64,000 bases of DNA from Podaxis mareebaensis (taxonomy: Eukaryota; Basidiomycota; Agaricomycetes; Agaricales; Agaricaceae). Position numbers and translations under genes: made by a program. A model generated the notes under the pieces. It was not told the origin of the DNA. It was given only the letters and a program-made list of their open reading frames with translations, and searched no databases. Positions 45,495 through 58,269 of this stretch are shown piece after piece (position 1 is the first letter of the stretch; each line of letters opens with the position of its first letter). The stretch is taken from NCBI GenBank assembly GCA_018524725.1, contig JAEUWP010000137.1:1-64000 (forward strand), read 5' to 3'.

Positions 45495-48196
45495 ATGTCC
45501 ACGCCCCCGCATTCTCTGGGGCCAAATGCACAGCGCCGTTATTATCCTGTGGCCAGCAATGCCAGCTCTACCGCCAGTCTCCTCCCGCCCTCATACCAAG
45601 ATATGCCCCGGCGGCAGTCTCCCACTAATCTAGCTCCCCCTCAAGGCAGCGGTTTTCACCCAAGTTCTGCAAGGCCGAAGAATGCTCCCCCGACCCTGAG
45701 ATCAAGTGCAAGCAACAGTTCGCTCGTAAGTTCCGTCTATCGACGCCTTCATTGCCAAGCCCTTGGCTATAACGTTTTCCCCCACAATGCATACTCAACT
45801 CTATCTTTTAGAATGACTCTGGTCGATATGCTGCCGCTGTCCCAAACTCCAATTCACCGTCCGTTGTACCCTCGATATCTGACAAGGTGCGGTCCATTGT
45901 TTGGTTGCCAACGCCGTAGTGATGTGGAGCGATCACACAGTTTTCGCTGGCACCTGATCCCTACGTCTGGGGGTCGAACATATCTCCTAACCAGCCAGAA
46001 CCTGATGACTATTTGCACAATCCTGACCCCCGGCGAGACCGAAAGAACGATTCAGGAGGAACGGTGTTCACGTACAGGGGATTGACCAACGTTGGATGTC
46101 TGACCATACTTGTCACGGGACTGGTGACCCTCTTGTGCGTCTCCTTTACACAACCTCCTATGCTTGTTCTAACTATGTCATTTCAGTGCTGGCTATCCAC
46201 TAATAACCCACTTCACCAGGCGTGAAATGTCCACGAATGGGGGCTTCAACCTAGGAGGTATCAATGCGACTGGTCAGGTGGGTTCCACCACATTCTGCCA
46301 ATCATGACACGAAACTCACCGCCACTCAGATTCCCGAGATGCCGGGAAACTGGGGACTCATCGACATAGAAACTCCCCGTGAAGTGTACACCAAGCCTGG
46401 GTATCTCGACCCCAGTCAAGAGATGCAGCTCGTATTCAGCGACGAGTTCAACACCGACGGACGATCCTTCTATCCCGGCGATGATCCATATTGGGAGGCA
46501 GTTGATCTGCATTATTGGCAGGTGAGCATTGCCATCTTCTGGTCTAAGGAACTTAGTCGACCATGACTTCATAGACCAACAACATGGAGTGGTATGACCC
46601 AGAAGCCATCACAACCAAGGACGGTTATCTTCAGATCACACTGTCTAGAAAAGAAACACACGACCTGCACTTCCAAGGGGGGATGATGTCGACGTGGAAC
46701 AAGTTTTGCTTTACTGGTGGCATTCTCGAGGCATCTGTCCAGTTGCCTGGCATGAACAACATTGTTGGGCTATGGCCGGCTCTCTGGGCCATGGGAAATT
46801 TGGGTGAGAACATTCACGGCTTGTAATAGAACGCGATCTGATTTGTGATTCTGTAGGTCGAGCTGGTTACGGTGCTTCCCTGGAGGGTATGGTAAGTCCT
46901 AATGCCCTGGCTGCATTAAACGTCATTCACAAAGGAATACTCCAGTGGCCGTACACCTACGATAGTTGCGATGTCGGCACTGCCCCAAACCAGACCTTCC
47001 AAGGACTGCCATTAGCTGCAACAGTAAATGGCGATGCTAAGTACGGTGGGGTTCTTTCTTTCTTGCCCGGTCAGAGGCTATCGCGTTGCACCTGTCCGGG
47101 CGAGTCACATCCCGGTCCGGTGCACAAGGACGGAACGTTTGTTGGGAGGTCCGCACCAGAAATTGATGTGTTCGAAGCACAGGTAAAGTCGTGCGACATT
47201 TCGAATACGTCATCCCGCCAACATTCTTCATCAGGTTACTGGGAAGCCCTTGATTGGCGAAGTTTCACAATCTGCTCAGTGGGCGGTAAGCTTCAACTTG
47301 AAAAACAATGTATTTTTATCTCACCTTTTCCCAGCCTTTCAATGCCGCATACGAATGGTTCAACACATCGGACAATCTTATTATTCCTGACCCTTCGATC
47401 ACATCCTTGAACTCATATAAAGGAGGTATTTTCCAACAAGCCTCTTCTGGCGTCACGAGGACGAGTGAGTATTTTGGCCTTGCGTCCTGTTTATCCGATA
47501 TTGAACAAAGTGATAGATCAAGGATGTTACGAGCTCACGCAGGGTTGTTTCTCGGTTTACGGGTTCGAGTATAAACCAGGTGTGCTTCAAATCACAAACG
47601 TTTTGTTAGCCTCGTTGTTCATCTTTTTGTTTTATTTTTACAGGTTTTGATGATGCGGTTAGTTTCTCTCGCTTTGTAGGCAACGTACACAAGACTAACG
47701 TTGTGACCAGTACATAACATGGATATCGGACAGCAAGGTCGCATGGACCCTGAGAGCAGCGGGCATGGCAGCTGATGATCGAGTTCAAATTGCTGCTCGA
47801 CCTGTACCCCAGGAGCCGATGGTGCGTTTCCTTTCAACCTGGGACTTAAGCATGTAGCTTATTGTGTGGTGCTGCGCAGTATCTGATCGTTAACTTGGGC
47901 ATGTCGACGAACTTCGGCGATGTCGATATTGAGCACCTGCATTTCCCGACGACGATGAAAGTTGATTGGATCCGTGTATACCAGCCCTCGGATAAGATCA
48001 ACATCGGTTGCGATCCAAAAGACTTCCCGACACAGGCCTATATTGATCAGTGCGTATGAGACTTCGGTTTAGGTTCGTTAGTACTCATAGATGTGACAAC
48101 AGATACATTGAAGCCTATACCAATCCTAATCTTACAACATGGGTCGACGATTACAAACAGCCTTGGCCCAAGAACAGGTTCCTTGGGGAGTGTTAA
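45495..48196 (+). CDS. Beta-1,6-glucan synthesis protein, KRE6/SKN1 type, GH16
   Basis: Fifteen exons join in phase to about 638 residues (45495-45725, 45812-45886, 45941-46134, 46187-46277, 46330-46521, 46575-46803, 46857-46891, 46946-47182, 47235-47285, 47335-47464, 47517-47579, 47644-47657, 47711-47821, 47880-48049, 48103-48196). It is a type II membrane protein: a disordered cytoplasmic N-terminus, one transmembrane segment (GCLTILVTGLVTLLFAGYPL), then a lumenal GH16 domain with QLVFSDEFN, GLWPALWAMGN, and EIDVFEAQ at the catalytic ExDxxE position. In yeast Kre6 and Skn1 act in the secretory pathway in cell-wall beta-1,6-glucan assembly. Exon 12 is only 14 nt long. Confidence 0.95.
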
Positions 48197-49219
48197 GCCA
48201 CTCCAATGTTCAAGGTTTCGCACAAGTTCGGCCCATCCGCCGTCCCATCGCATCGTACATTGGAACACACCCAGTTTATTTACGTACATGGTACATGAGG
48301 GATATATGTATGAATATCTTTATTTCATCCAGCCCCCTTCCCGTTTCTCGTTTCTCATCTTCCCCTTACTCTTTTTCATTTTTCCATGACAGACAGATGA
48401 TGTTGTATACCCTCTCCCCTCCCTCCTTCCTTCTGCTCCCCTGCCCCGCTTTTGTTTTAAGTCCTATACTTGGACCGGTTTGGTTGCAGCTTCCAACACC
48501 TTTCTTTTCCCTTGTCCTTCGTTTGCTCGGTCCTCTGCTGTCACTGCTGTTGGTCCACCTGGAGTTAACCACGCACGAGCGCACAGGACTTTACGCTCTT
48601 TCTTGATTTTTCCTCGTCATTGGAACTGTGAACCTACTGGATAGTTTATAGCACGCAGCTTGTTGTATGCGGTCCTAAGCGCCCTTGTGCCACTCTTCTT
48701 GTCATCTATTACTCGTTTCGATTTGCATAGCTTACTTGTTTTTTGGTGTTAGTACGTTCATTTTTGTGTTGAAAATTTTCAATATATACCGTTAAGTGGA
48801 GAGTCGTGTGCATGGTGCCATCCTCAAGCCTGATATTCAGGAGACGCTGATATAATGGCAAGAAATCGTAGAACACATTGAAATGACTTGGGCTCGTCTA
48901 TTGGAGTGCGCCAGCAGTTTACTTCCTTGCCTTCAACGAATCCTAACGACACCTGTAGTTACATGGAGGGGCCTCTTCTGTCGGTTTATCAATCATTGTT
49001 TCCATGTTTAGGCCTCACGCGCACACCTCGCACGTCAAGTTTGATGCAAGAAATCAAGCTTCTCTAAGATAGAAATGATACATATGAATAGTCGTCAATG
49101 AAGTTAGAACATATCATGCGTAAAAAGATATTATGTACGTAACATCGTCAGCTCCAGAGCAGTGAAGCCTTAAAACACCGATGGAAACCAAGCAAAGTTA
49201 TTGCTTCCATCACACCACA
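48197..49219. other. Convergent 3' region between the SKN1/KRE6-type gene and the UBE2O gene
   Basis: About 1 kb. The first 400 bp are pyrimidine-rich (TTTCTC and CCTTCC runs) and likely untranslated. No gene, tRNA or repeat is seen. Confidence 0.4.
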
Positions 49220-52200
49220 TTAATCCTCCTTTGAATCATGCGCGTCCAAAAAGCCTTGTAATCTCACTAACGTCCGTTCAAGTGTGATAATTCCACCAGC
49301 GGTCAGCCTCGGCACTGCGACATCCGCCATCCCCTCCTGTTCCAGTTCTTCTTGACTTGGATTCGGGTTCTTCCTACTCCTCTCAATCAACTCTCTCGAT
49401 TTGTCGAGGACTTTTCGCAGACGCCTGTGGGTGTAGTATAGCCAATTGATCTCTTCTTCTAGACTACCAAGAGGGATTTCAAGTGCCCGACGAACGAAAC
49501 CACGTGAAAGGACGAATGCCTTTTCACTGTATAGTCTAGAGTTGACCGTGCCTTCTTCTGTGCCGCGGAGTTTCTCGAATGCGGGTTCACAGAACCACCT
49601 GAGATATGGTGAGAGTTGTTTGCATGAGATAAAGGTGTTATAACGTACGGCTCCTTCACGAGCACCAAACCCTGTATTGACACGAAAGCCTGGAGCAACG
49701 AAGACCTCGCGGCGCTCCAAGTTTCATTCCTATCACCCGCCCAGGTGCCGAGAATAGACAAGCACACTTTCCCTTCCTCGTACAAATTTCTGATTGACAT
49801 AATGCGTTAATAAGTCAGAATATGGTGACATCAACCAGGCGAAAACCACTCACGGATTCACTGACAGTGAGAAAAGAGGGGTCAGGAGCGAGAATATTGC
49901 CGTTAGCGAATACGGTGCATTCGATAAAGAAGCGATGACACACCTCTGCCATTGCCGTTAGTCCAACTCAAGAAATGTGCGATAGGTGGGGTATTGGGGA
50001 AATTCGAATCCAGCATCCAGTCAATAACAAAGGGCGCATCCTCATAAGGTGTGTTCTCCGGACCGATAATCAAAGACCTCAGTAGGTCTGTTCGATCCTC
50101 GTAGGCCCTTACGACAATAGTATCTACACGAGCCGGACATCAAAATCTTCTCCACAAACTAAGAACCAAGGAAAATGACACACCTGGTAGACTACTCGCT
50201 AAAGCACGATACTCGCGATTAAGCCGATTCAAGAACGACTTGGCCGGTTGTGCAGGAGGACTAGAGTAGAACGCATGATCTGGGGGTGCACAAGGCAAGA
50301 TATCAAACCTCTTCCACGTCAGCTCCTCCGTGGGCTCGCTCTTTGCAATCTCCTTCGTAGTATGTAAGCCAGTCGCATTACCGGCGTCGACAATGCCGTT
50401 TACGTTATTCTCTAACTTATCCTTGAATACATATTCCTTCGATAACGAAGAAGCGCCCGAAACTGCGGGCGAAATCTCCATGTTAATCATGGGGGTGGTC
50501 GACGTTGATCTATTCTGGGTCGGAGGCAGAATTGTATTTCGCATTGGAGACGATGGACTTGTCGAAGTAGGTGTGTAAACCATATGCGTCGCGTTTTCTG
50601 TGCCGTTCGTTGGAAGATTGTTTGTCACGGCTGCTTCTTCTGCGAGTTCACTCCAAAAGGAGCTCTGGGATGGAGATGAAGGCGAGATGATGGGCGGGCT
50701 GGGGCCAGGACCATTGGCTTCTCCCCATCCGGTGATGTCGATATCCATCGCGTCTAAATCCACGGCGTCGTCGCCGTCTGTTGCATGATCGGTGTCTGCT
50801 ACGATCATGCCAGTGCTTTCTTCCTCGTCCTCGTCATCGACCCAGCCATCTTCTGAATCGAGTGTCGTAGGTCGCCACACTCCGTCTTCCATCGCCCACA
50901 CCTCCTCGCCAAATGGCGCCTGTTCATTGCCTTCTTGGTCATATATGTCTTCCTCTAGTTGGTCAATGCCATCGTAAAGTCTCGTAAGTTGATCCAGAGG
51001 GTACGTCTTAATTGTTCCTTCGGGGTGCATCACTTCAACGGTGCCATCCAAATTCAACTGCAAGATGGATATTGTCACTAGGTTAGAATCATTGAACGGA
51101 ATAAAGGACACTCACCCCAGTCACTTCACCAATCCACATGAAATTTCTATCTCCTGGAGTCGGTATTCTGGGAAGCAACTCCTCCAACTCCCCCCTCCCT
51201 AGCTTAGCAGTAACCTCTGTCCCTAGCTCAGCCATCTCCCTTCTCCAGCCGGTAATCTGACCCTGGTCGAATGGCACTTCTCTCACCCATGACTCCAACT
51301 CTCCAATCCTGGGTACCCTTGGTATCTCGTATCCGTTCGTTGTCCCAGGTCTGTGAATGAACACAAAGTCGCCTCTTTGTACGCCAAGACCGTCTGCAGT
51401 AGATTGCGGGCCCAATGTCGCAGCCGTTGAGGTTCCATGAGGGTCAAGTTCTAGGAGTGATACGAGTTCTGTCGTTTTGGTATCCGGGAATAACACAGTT
51501 GCCGTTCTCTCTACGGCATTTACTGATTGCACGATTGCTGTCTTCACCTCGTTTTCATTCTTCCACATGACGTAGTCTCCTGGCCTACAATAAGGTGAGC
51601 AATAGAGTAGGATAAAATAGGGCTGTAAGCAACAAAACTAACCAGCAATCATATTCATCCGGATTCAAGTAGGGGATAACTTCCTTCGCTAAAACCGTTT
51701 CTCTCACACCATCCTGCCAAAGCACATCCAATTCCGTTTCCGTTTGTGTAACCAGGTAAGTATCGACGGTTACGACGCCTAAACCCACTCCTTCCTCTCC
51801 GTGTCGAGTGACTGGTAAACCAGTGGCGTCTTTCAGGTGCACACGGTCGCCGACATGCATCTCCAGGTCTCCACGACCTCGTATCAGCGTGAGGTGACCT
51901 AGGTCCTTTCCATACCAGAACCTCTTGGGCCGCTGTCGCTTTTCAGCCTCCGCAGGGTCAAGCTATTTCAGCGGGGGCATGTCATGAGACCAAGAGGCCC
52001 TGATCTATGAATGTTTCAGACTCACAGATTGGTTAATGGCTAGCCATGTGATGGCGTAGACGGTGTGTTTGACATCGAGGACGGTGTCTGGGACACTCGT
52101 GCGGCTCCCGAAGACGGAACCGATCATATTGGCCAAATTGGAGAAGAGAGCGGTAGGCATGATATCCTATAACAAGTCAATATAATGTAAGACATAGCGA

Positions 52201-53006
52201 TAGGCGAGTTTACTGTTCCCCGGTCGCCGATATTCAGTCTTGAACTAAGCTCGGGCAGCTTCACAATTTGGCCGTTTGATTGAATCTCGACTAACGACTC
52301 GTCGAAGACCTATAAGAAGCGCCAGTAAATATTGTGTGAACTGCAATCGAATTCGAACACTGACTTCGAGTACCTGACCGGAGATATGTATGGGATATGC
52401 CCGTGATGTGATAGAATTCAAGAACATACCTGGCCAATCCAGTCATCATAAGCCACATAGTCACCGATCTCAGGCCTTTGCTTATCCTCCAAGTCGTTTA
52501 GAGTTTTCCAACCGGGAATCTCTTCTCCGCTAATGACATGAGCCAAACGGCCTCTGATGCGGACATTGGTGACTACGCCCGACCGTACATCGTCAATAGT
52601 CCGTTTGCAGACGTCTCCTGGTGGGATTGTACGGTCCACCAGTCGTAATTCTGTTTCGGGGAGGATTTCGCGCTCGACATGATCCGAGAAGAAGGATACA
52701 CCAACTTCCCCATATTTCAAAGGCCGGAGAATGGGATCGGTGAAGGGGTGGTCTGGGGGGGGAACATCTTCGGCATCATGCCAGCATCTCTGCGTTAACG
52801 TGAAGAGTCAAGCAACAAGATAATTCAGATACAGTGACAGGGTATCACATACCAGGACGACACCATATGAATACGGGGGTGCAATGCGTTGTACAACATC
52901 CTGTTGATATAGCTAGTGACGGATAGGTAATTGAGTTGGTATAAATTAGTGTTGTATGGATGAAAGGCACCTTGGTAGGGGGACGTTTTCTATCCTTGGT
53001 TGGCAT
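49220..53006 (-). CDS. UBE2O: UBE2O-type E2/E3 hybrid ubiquitin-conjugating enzyme
   Basis: A multi-exon gene beginning [12 protein letters not shown] at 53006-52971. The N-terminal half contains several SH3-like barrel segments seen in UBE2O ([31 protein letters not shown]-like [35 protein letters not shown]). A charged Asp/Glu and Ser/Pro-rich middle follows. The C-terminal UBC fold has [20 protein letters not shown] and the catalytic cysteine in [16 protein letters not shown], followed by [19 protein letters not shown] and a helical tail. UBE2O monoubiquitinates and multi-ubiquitinates substrates without a separate E3 and acts in quality control of orphan proteins. Internal exon borders were not all resolved; at least eight introns are evident. 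Confidence 0.9.
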
Positions 53007-53370
53007 GCGAAGGGTATCAAGAGGAGACTAGTACGCCTCGTGGATGAAGTGAGCAGTGGTTGGGGGAGAAGGTGAAAGAAAGTCGCAGTCAGCCAGCACA
53101 GGGGGCGAGTCACATGCAGCCAACCTGTGAGTCGGCTGGCCTCCCGATACGTTTTAGTTCCACTCCGAACTGCGCTCATCCTCCCTTGTCTCTTAACACC
53201 CCCGCTTTGTGTATTGGCCCGCTCTGCGTTGTTGTCAGACCACTACCATGCGAGGCTCAAGCAGCGAGAGGAGGCGGCTAATCAAAACGATAATGGTAGC
53301 GTGACTGATGCTGTGTCCATGAGATCATCGTGCAGGTTTGACTTCGAAGCAAACTCTTCCCAGTACCAGC
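53007..53370. promoter_or_regulatory. Divergent upstream region, UBE2O / F-box gene
   Basis: A 364-bp region between divergent starts. It is CT/GA-mixed with no TATA box I can support and no coding signal. Confidence 0.35.
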
Positions 53371-55125
53371 ATGTCAACAGCTTTCGGCAAAACCTATGCC
53401 TTCCTGTCTCTACCGGGCGAATTGATAGATCGCATCCTGTGCAATCTCGACCTAAAGTCGCTGTTAAAGTGCAAACAGGTTTGAATCCTATAATCGTGCT
53501 CCACCACGGCTGTTGATCATTCCCTGCGGCAGGTGTGCAAAAGGTTAAAAACACATATTGAGACAACAAAGGAGATTCAGTATATCATCGAGCTCGCGGT
53601 CGCCGGCTATGAGAAGAATCACCATAACACTTGGTCGTCTGCACGGCGTCTCGATTGCCTACACAAATATCAGTCTGCATGGGAGCAACTTGAATGGCCA
53701 AATGAGCTTGTAGTTCCAATGCTAGGTGGACGTCTGTGGGAGCTCTATGGGGGCGTCCTTGTGCGATCGGACAACACCGGAACTTTCCACTTCCTCAAAC
53801 TCCCCTCAGAGACTCGCCACATCAAAGAGGAGAGCTGGAAACACAAACCAACTATCGATGGCATTCGGGACTTTGGTATCGATCCATCGCAGGATCTACT
53901 CGTTTGGATCACAGCGCCTACACCCATTTCCCCATCCGTGTCCCTACATTTGCAAACTCTCAGGACCGCCGAGAATCATCCACTTGCGCGTCAACCTGTC
54001 ATTCACTATAACCAGCGCGCACCTACGGGCCGATGGCACTTTGCCATTAAGATAATGCAGGACTACATCGGGCTCCAAGTCTTACGCAGACCCCCAGTGG
54101 ATGAAGAAGGAAGTGTTGACTCGACTGAGTTTCTCGTTTGGAATTGGAAGGAAGATAAACTCGAACTGGTAAGGCGTTAAGAATCCTGTGCCCCGCAAGC
54201 GCTCATGTCAATTCATTTTTAGGCTGTTCAAACTAATGACATCCAGTCCTTTTGTTTTTTGTCCGACCGGCACGTCGTCCTAGCCAATCACTACATTTCA
54301 CAAGATCTAGATCTGGTTGCTACCGAGGGCTATCTCGTGCTCATCGATTTTAAGGCTGAGGACGAGACGAAGAAGCCTCTGTCACAGGTCCGACATTCCA
54401 TGAAACTTTGCTACCCCAATAGGGTAGCTGGTGCCGCCGTAATGCAGTTCAACATCTCCTGCGAACCCACACCTGGTTGGACACCTGGGAAAGACGACAC
54501 GACACCCTTTTTCATTGCGCGAGAGAATAGGGTATTCACAGTTTCTATGCTAATCCAGCAACAGCGTGAATTTGCATTTGATCATTTCATTCCCCTTTCG
54601 GCTTTCAAGAAATGTCTAGACCGTCTCGATGCATCATTGGGACAGCAGCTGGAATGGTTGGACTGGGCGCCGACAGAGACCCGTCTGATTCGGACCCCTC
54701 TTCCCGCGTCCGACGTCTGGGTGTGTTTTGCTTATGGCTCCCGATCCATAGGGAGAGAAATTATTCGGAAGCTGGGAAGAGTATGCTTCTCAGTTGTGGT
54801 GTATGATTTTAACCAACTGCTTCTTCGACGGGATGAAGCAAGGGGCAAGGAGGCGATCCCGGGAAGTTATAGTCGCATTAACAAACCAAGTGTTATACGG
54901 AACGATACAGTCTGGGAAGAGCCTGTTGAGACGGCATTGCCTTACAGACGCTATTCTAAAGTTCTACCCATTCAACCTGGCGGGCATTCTCTGATGTGCA
55001 CGGCGGACAATCTCGTGCTAGTCGACGTAAGTCCCCTGTTTCGACGTGATCCCTGAAATATCCTGGCTGACGGCAAACATCAAAATTAGATCAAAGCGAA
55101 GCAGTACCGAATTTACAGTTTCTAA
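53371..55125 (+). CDS. F-box protein with long beta-rich C-terminal region
   Basis: Four exons, 53371-53478, 53533-54168, 54223-55026 and 55090-55125, join in phase to about 527 residues. The N-terminal F-box reads FLSLPGELIDRILCNLDLKSLLKCKQVCKRLK in two blocks across the first intron. The remainder has regularly spaced hydrophobic beta-like strands (GGRLWELYGGVLV, DLLVWITAP, SFCFLSDRHVVLANH, GYLVLIDF), which suggests a beta-propeller-like fold without canonical WD motifs. This type differs from the leucine-rich F-box genes elsewhere in the window. A short last exon codes for the end IKAKQYRIYSF. Probably an SCF adaptor with unknown target. Confidence 0.82.
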
Positions 55126-55781
55126 ACATGCATCGACAGAAGGGCCTCGTACTCCGACGCCTCGCGGGAATCACCCATAGAAAGATGCGCATGCTTCTCA
55201 TATTTGCCTCTCCTCACAATCTCGGCCAATAGCGTATCACACGCCAGACGGGTTGGAGGAACTAGGATTGGTGTGAGGCAGTCGCCGAGGGAACGCCGGG
55301 CGCCGCTGGGGGCATTGGAAAAGTATAGAGACTTGATGATGATGAAAGAAGTGCTGTAATAAGACGATGTTCACGAGGATAGCGTCAGAAGGGCCATAAA
55401 TGAGGGATATGAGCTATTCATTTGGAAGCTGTGGGATGAATGATATCGATTAAGAAGCTATAGAGAATGGGCCAATGGCGTTTATTTCGTCCGAGACGCG
55501 AGCACTGGCCTGAGCATCAAAATTAAGGGATGCTCATGTTGCTAGCGTACGCAGCAGAGCGCAGAATAGGGAATGCTGTTGGAGGAGGACTAAAAGGGGA
55601 AAGGATATGAAGGGCGATGAGATTTTCCGGATGGACTCGGACTATCTTATCAGATAATGCGAGATTTCCAATCACATTTATTATTTTATACAGCCGTTTT
55701 CCACTTGCTTATAACCCCCATCCCTCCCATGCCTGTACTCCCTCCCCATCCCCCCTCCACCCCTCTCATACACCTTTGACA
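55126..55781. other. Intergenic region upstream of ARG2
   Basis: About 650 bp between two plus-strand genes. No exact TGA(C/G)TCA element was found near the ARG2 start. A C-rich stretch (CATCCCCCCTCCACCCC) at about 55747-55763 precedes the start codon. No additional gene is seen. Confidence 0.4.
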
Positions 55782-57819
55782 ATGATACCTCGGGCCCTTG
55801 GCTCTCGTGGCGTCGCTGCCGCTTCTGCTCTCAAAACACAGAGGTCACATACCTTCAGGGCCTTCTATGCCGTCAGTCTACCCCTTTATAACCCAACAGC
55901 TTTTCTGACCCATGACACCCACAGACTATCCGTGGCTTGAGGCAGCCACCACCTAACACGTTAGAATCCGACGAGCTGCATCCATCCGAAAACGTGAGTC
56001 GAACCCCATCAAAACCCTGCATAACTTGACTAAAAACCTCGTGTTTCCTCGTCGATGTTTCAAGGATTTTATTTTATCGATCCTTCGTGCGAATCCCTCT
56101 CTGCGTGATACAAAGGGTTACCTCGCATCATTTGGGGGGCCTAGGCCTCAACAAAAGCTCAAAAATTCACACTCCTCTCCGCCCCCTATTGCCACTTCGA
56201 CCACTGAAGAGATTGTGATACCCCCACCCCCTTTGGAGCGCATTGAGCCAACCGCCAAATCAATACCGGCCACGATAACTCAAATTGACAAACCAAGTCC
56301 GATTATCGCCTCGATTCTCAATCCTGTCGTCCGGAGGACAGCACTTGTCAAGGTCCAAGGTCCGTTTACCGATGTCCAATTGGACAGCATCAGCCGAGGC
56401 TTGGTCTACCTCGAAAAGCTCGGTCTTGTCAGTGTTATTGTTGTCGAGAACGATGAACAACTTCGAGGAGATCAAGATGAACGGACTGCCATCGTTGAGG
56501 AGACTATGCGTATTGTGAGCAGTCTCGAGAAGCAGGGTGCTCGAGCCAGACCCGTTGTCGGTGCTGTCGTTAGGCTTGGACCTAAGCCTGGCGAAGAGGA
56601 GGACGCCAACCCCAAGGGTTTCAATCCTCCAGAAGCACATACCTACCCCAGCGACCTCACCCCGATTCGTTCTGCACTTCGAGCAGGCGAGATTCCCGTC
56701 ATCGCGCCCTTCGCACTCGATTCCTTCCTTCGCTCAGTCCGCGTCGATGCAAACGACGTTATCGCTGGACTTGCTCGTGGAATGGTTGAAGCCTCGTCCC
56801 TCGACAAATCACGCGAAGACACGGAAGACGGCTACCCTGAATTCTCACAAGAAGTCGACCTCACCCCTCTTCGACTCATGATTATCAACCGGGAAGGCGG
56901 CGTGCCTTCATACGCACGTTCAGGGTACCCCCATCTCTTGATCAACCTCACATCGGAATACGACCACATCCATGAAACGTTCGAGGACAAGTGGCGATAC
57001 ACGAAACCTACGGCCCTCTCCAACCTCGCCCTGGCACGAACGTGCCTAAATTACATGCCACCGACTTCATCGGCTATTATGGTCTCACATAAATCCCCAA
57101 GCGCTCTCATTGGCAACCTCATTACGAACAAGCCGGCTGTAAGCTCCAGCCTCCCCCATGCGCTCCTCCAAGGCAACCGCAAACTTACCCCACACACACC
57201 CACACTTCTCCGTAAAGGCTTACCCATCCAAGTCTTGCGCTCCACTGCCGAGATCGACAAAGTGAAACTCAATACTTTACTCGAGCAATCATTCAACCGA
57301 GAACTAGACGAAGAAGCATTTTACAAGCGCTTGGATGAGACGCTGGACTTTGTCATTGTTGCCGGTGACTACGCGGGCGCCGCAATCGTGACAAACGAAC
57401 CAGACCCCACCTCACCCCATGCCCCGATTTCATATTTGGATAAATTCGCAGTGTTGCCGTGTCATCAGGGAGACGGAACCGTCGATTTCCTGTGGGTGGC
57501 ATTACATGATGAGACGTATGGTCTGGGACATCCGTTCTCGGCTAATCCTAACGGAGGACGTGGAGGCGTGGGCGAGGGAAGGGACTTGGTCTGGCGGAGT
57601 CGATCCAACAATCCTGTGAATAAGTGGTATTTTGAGCGCAGCACGGGACATTTGAGGTTGGGTTCGTGGGTCCTATTTTGGTGTGATGCGGAGAAGCGGC
57701 TGAAGATCGAGGAAGGCCGTCGGGGAAATGCTGGACTTTCATATGTAGAGGAGTGGGAGAAGGGAAGACTAGAAAGGTGGGCTGATGCTGTCATGAAGAT
57801 CCCTTCGAGCTGGAAATAG
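55782..57819 (+). CDS. ARG2: Mitochondrial N-acetylglutamate synthase
   Basis: Three exons, 55782-55871, 55925-55993 and 56065-57819, encode about 637 residues. The N-terminus is a mitochondrial presequence (MIPRALGSRGVAAASALK). The amino-acid-kinase-like part contains RRTALVKVQGPFTDVQLDSI and IRSALRAGEIPVIAPFA. The C-terminal GNAT-type vertebrate-like acetyltransferase part contains DFVIVAGDYAGAAIV, YLDKFAVLP and a terminal SNNPVNKWYFERSTG. It makes N-acetylglutamate from glutamate and acetyl-CoA, the first step of arginine synthesis. In yeast the homologue is arginine-feedback-regulated with Arg5,6. The length agrees with fungal Arg2 proteins. Confidence 0.94.
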
Positions 57820-58269
57820 ACTAGAACCAAGTTTGCTACTATCTTTTCCAAAGACCTAATTCTTTCTTAACTTCGCTTCGTCGACCCTTTTGTCGATGAT
57901 TCTTCTATTGATCTAGAAAAACCCGTGGTTTTATTTATCCTCTCCACCCCCCCGACCTTCGTCTTCTGCCACCCATCCATCGACAGTAATGCAATATGTA
58001 AAACAGCTTGCTCTCGTTTTTCGTAGTAGTAGAAATTTCCATTGGAGTAGTAACGACTTGTGGGAACATCTCATCTAGGAACACAGGTGTTTTTGACTTT
58101 CCAGCACTAAGCAAGAACGGATGGTATATGCATTAGCGTTCCTCGCGTTCTATCAGAGGTGCGAAGGATATCTATGTATATCAACACGAAGAATCAAGCA
58201 GGGGAAAACGAATCCCGACTTCCCCACACCGTCACACCCATGGTATTTCTCGGTATCAATCCTCAAAAT
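57820..58269. other. Convergent 3' region, ARG2 / carrier
   Basis: About 450 bp of AT-rich and pyrimidine-rich sequence between convergent stop codons. No feature beyond likely polyadenylation signals. Confidence 0.4.

Noticed and set aside
55600..55781. Gcn4 site upstream of ARG2
   Set aside because: Only partial matches such as GGACTCG are present; none is TGA(C/G)TCA.
57465..57851. 128-codon minus-strand frame opposite ARG2
   Set aside because: It is antisense to the conserved acetyltransferase domain and has no own features.
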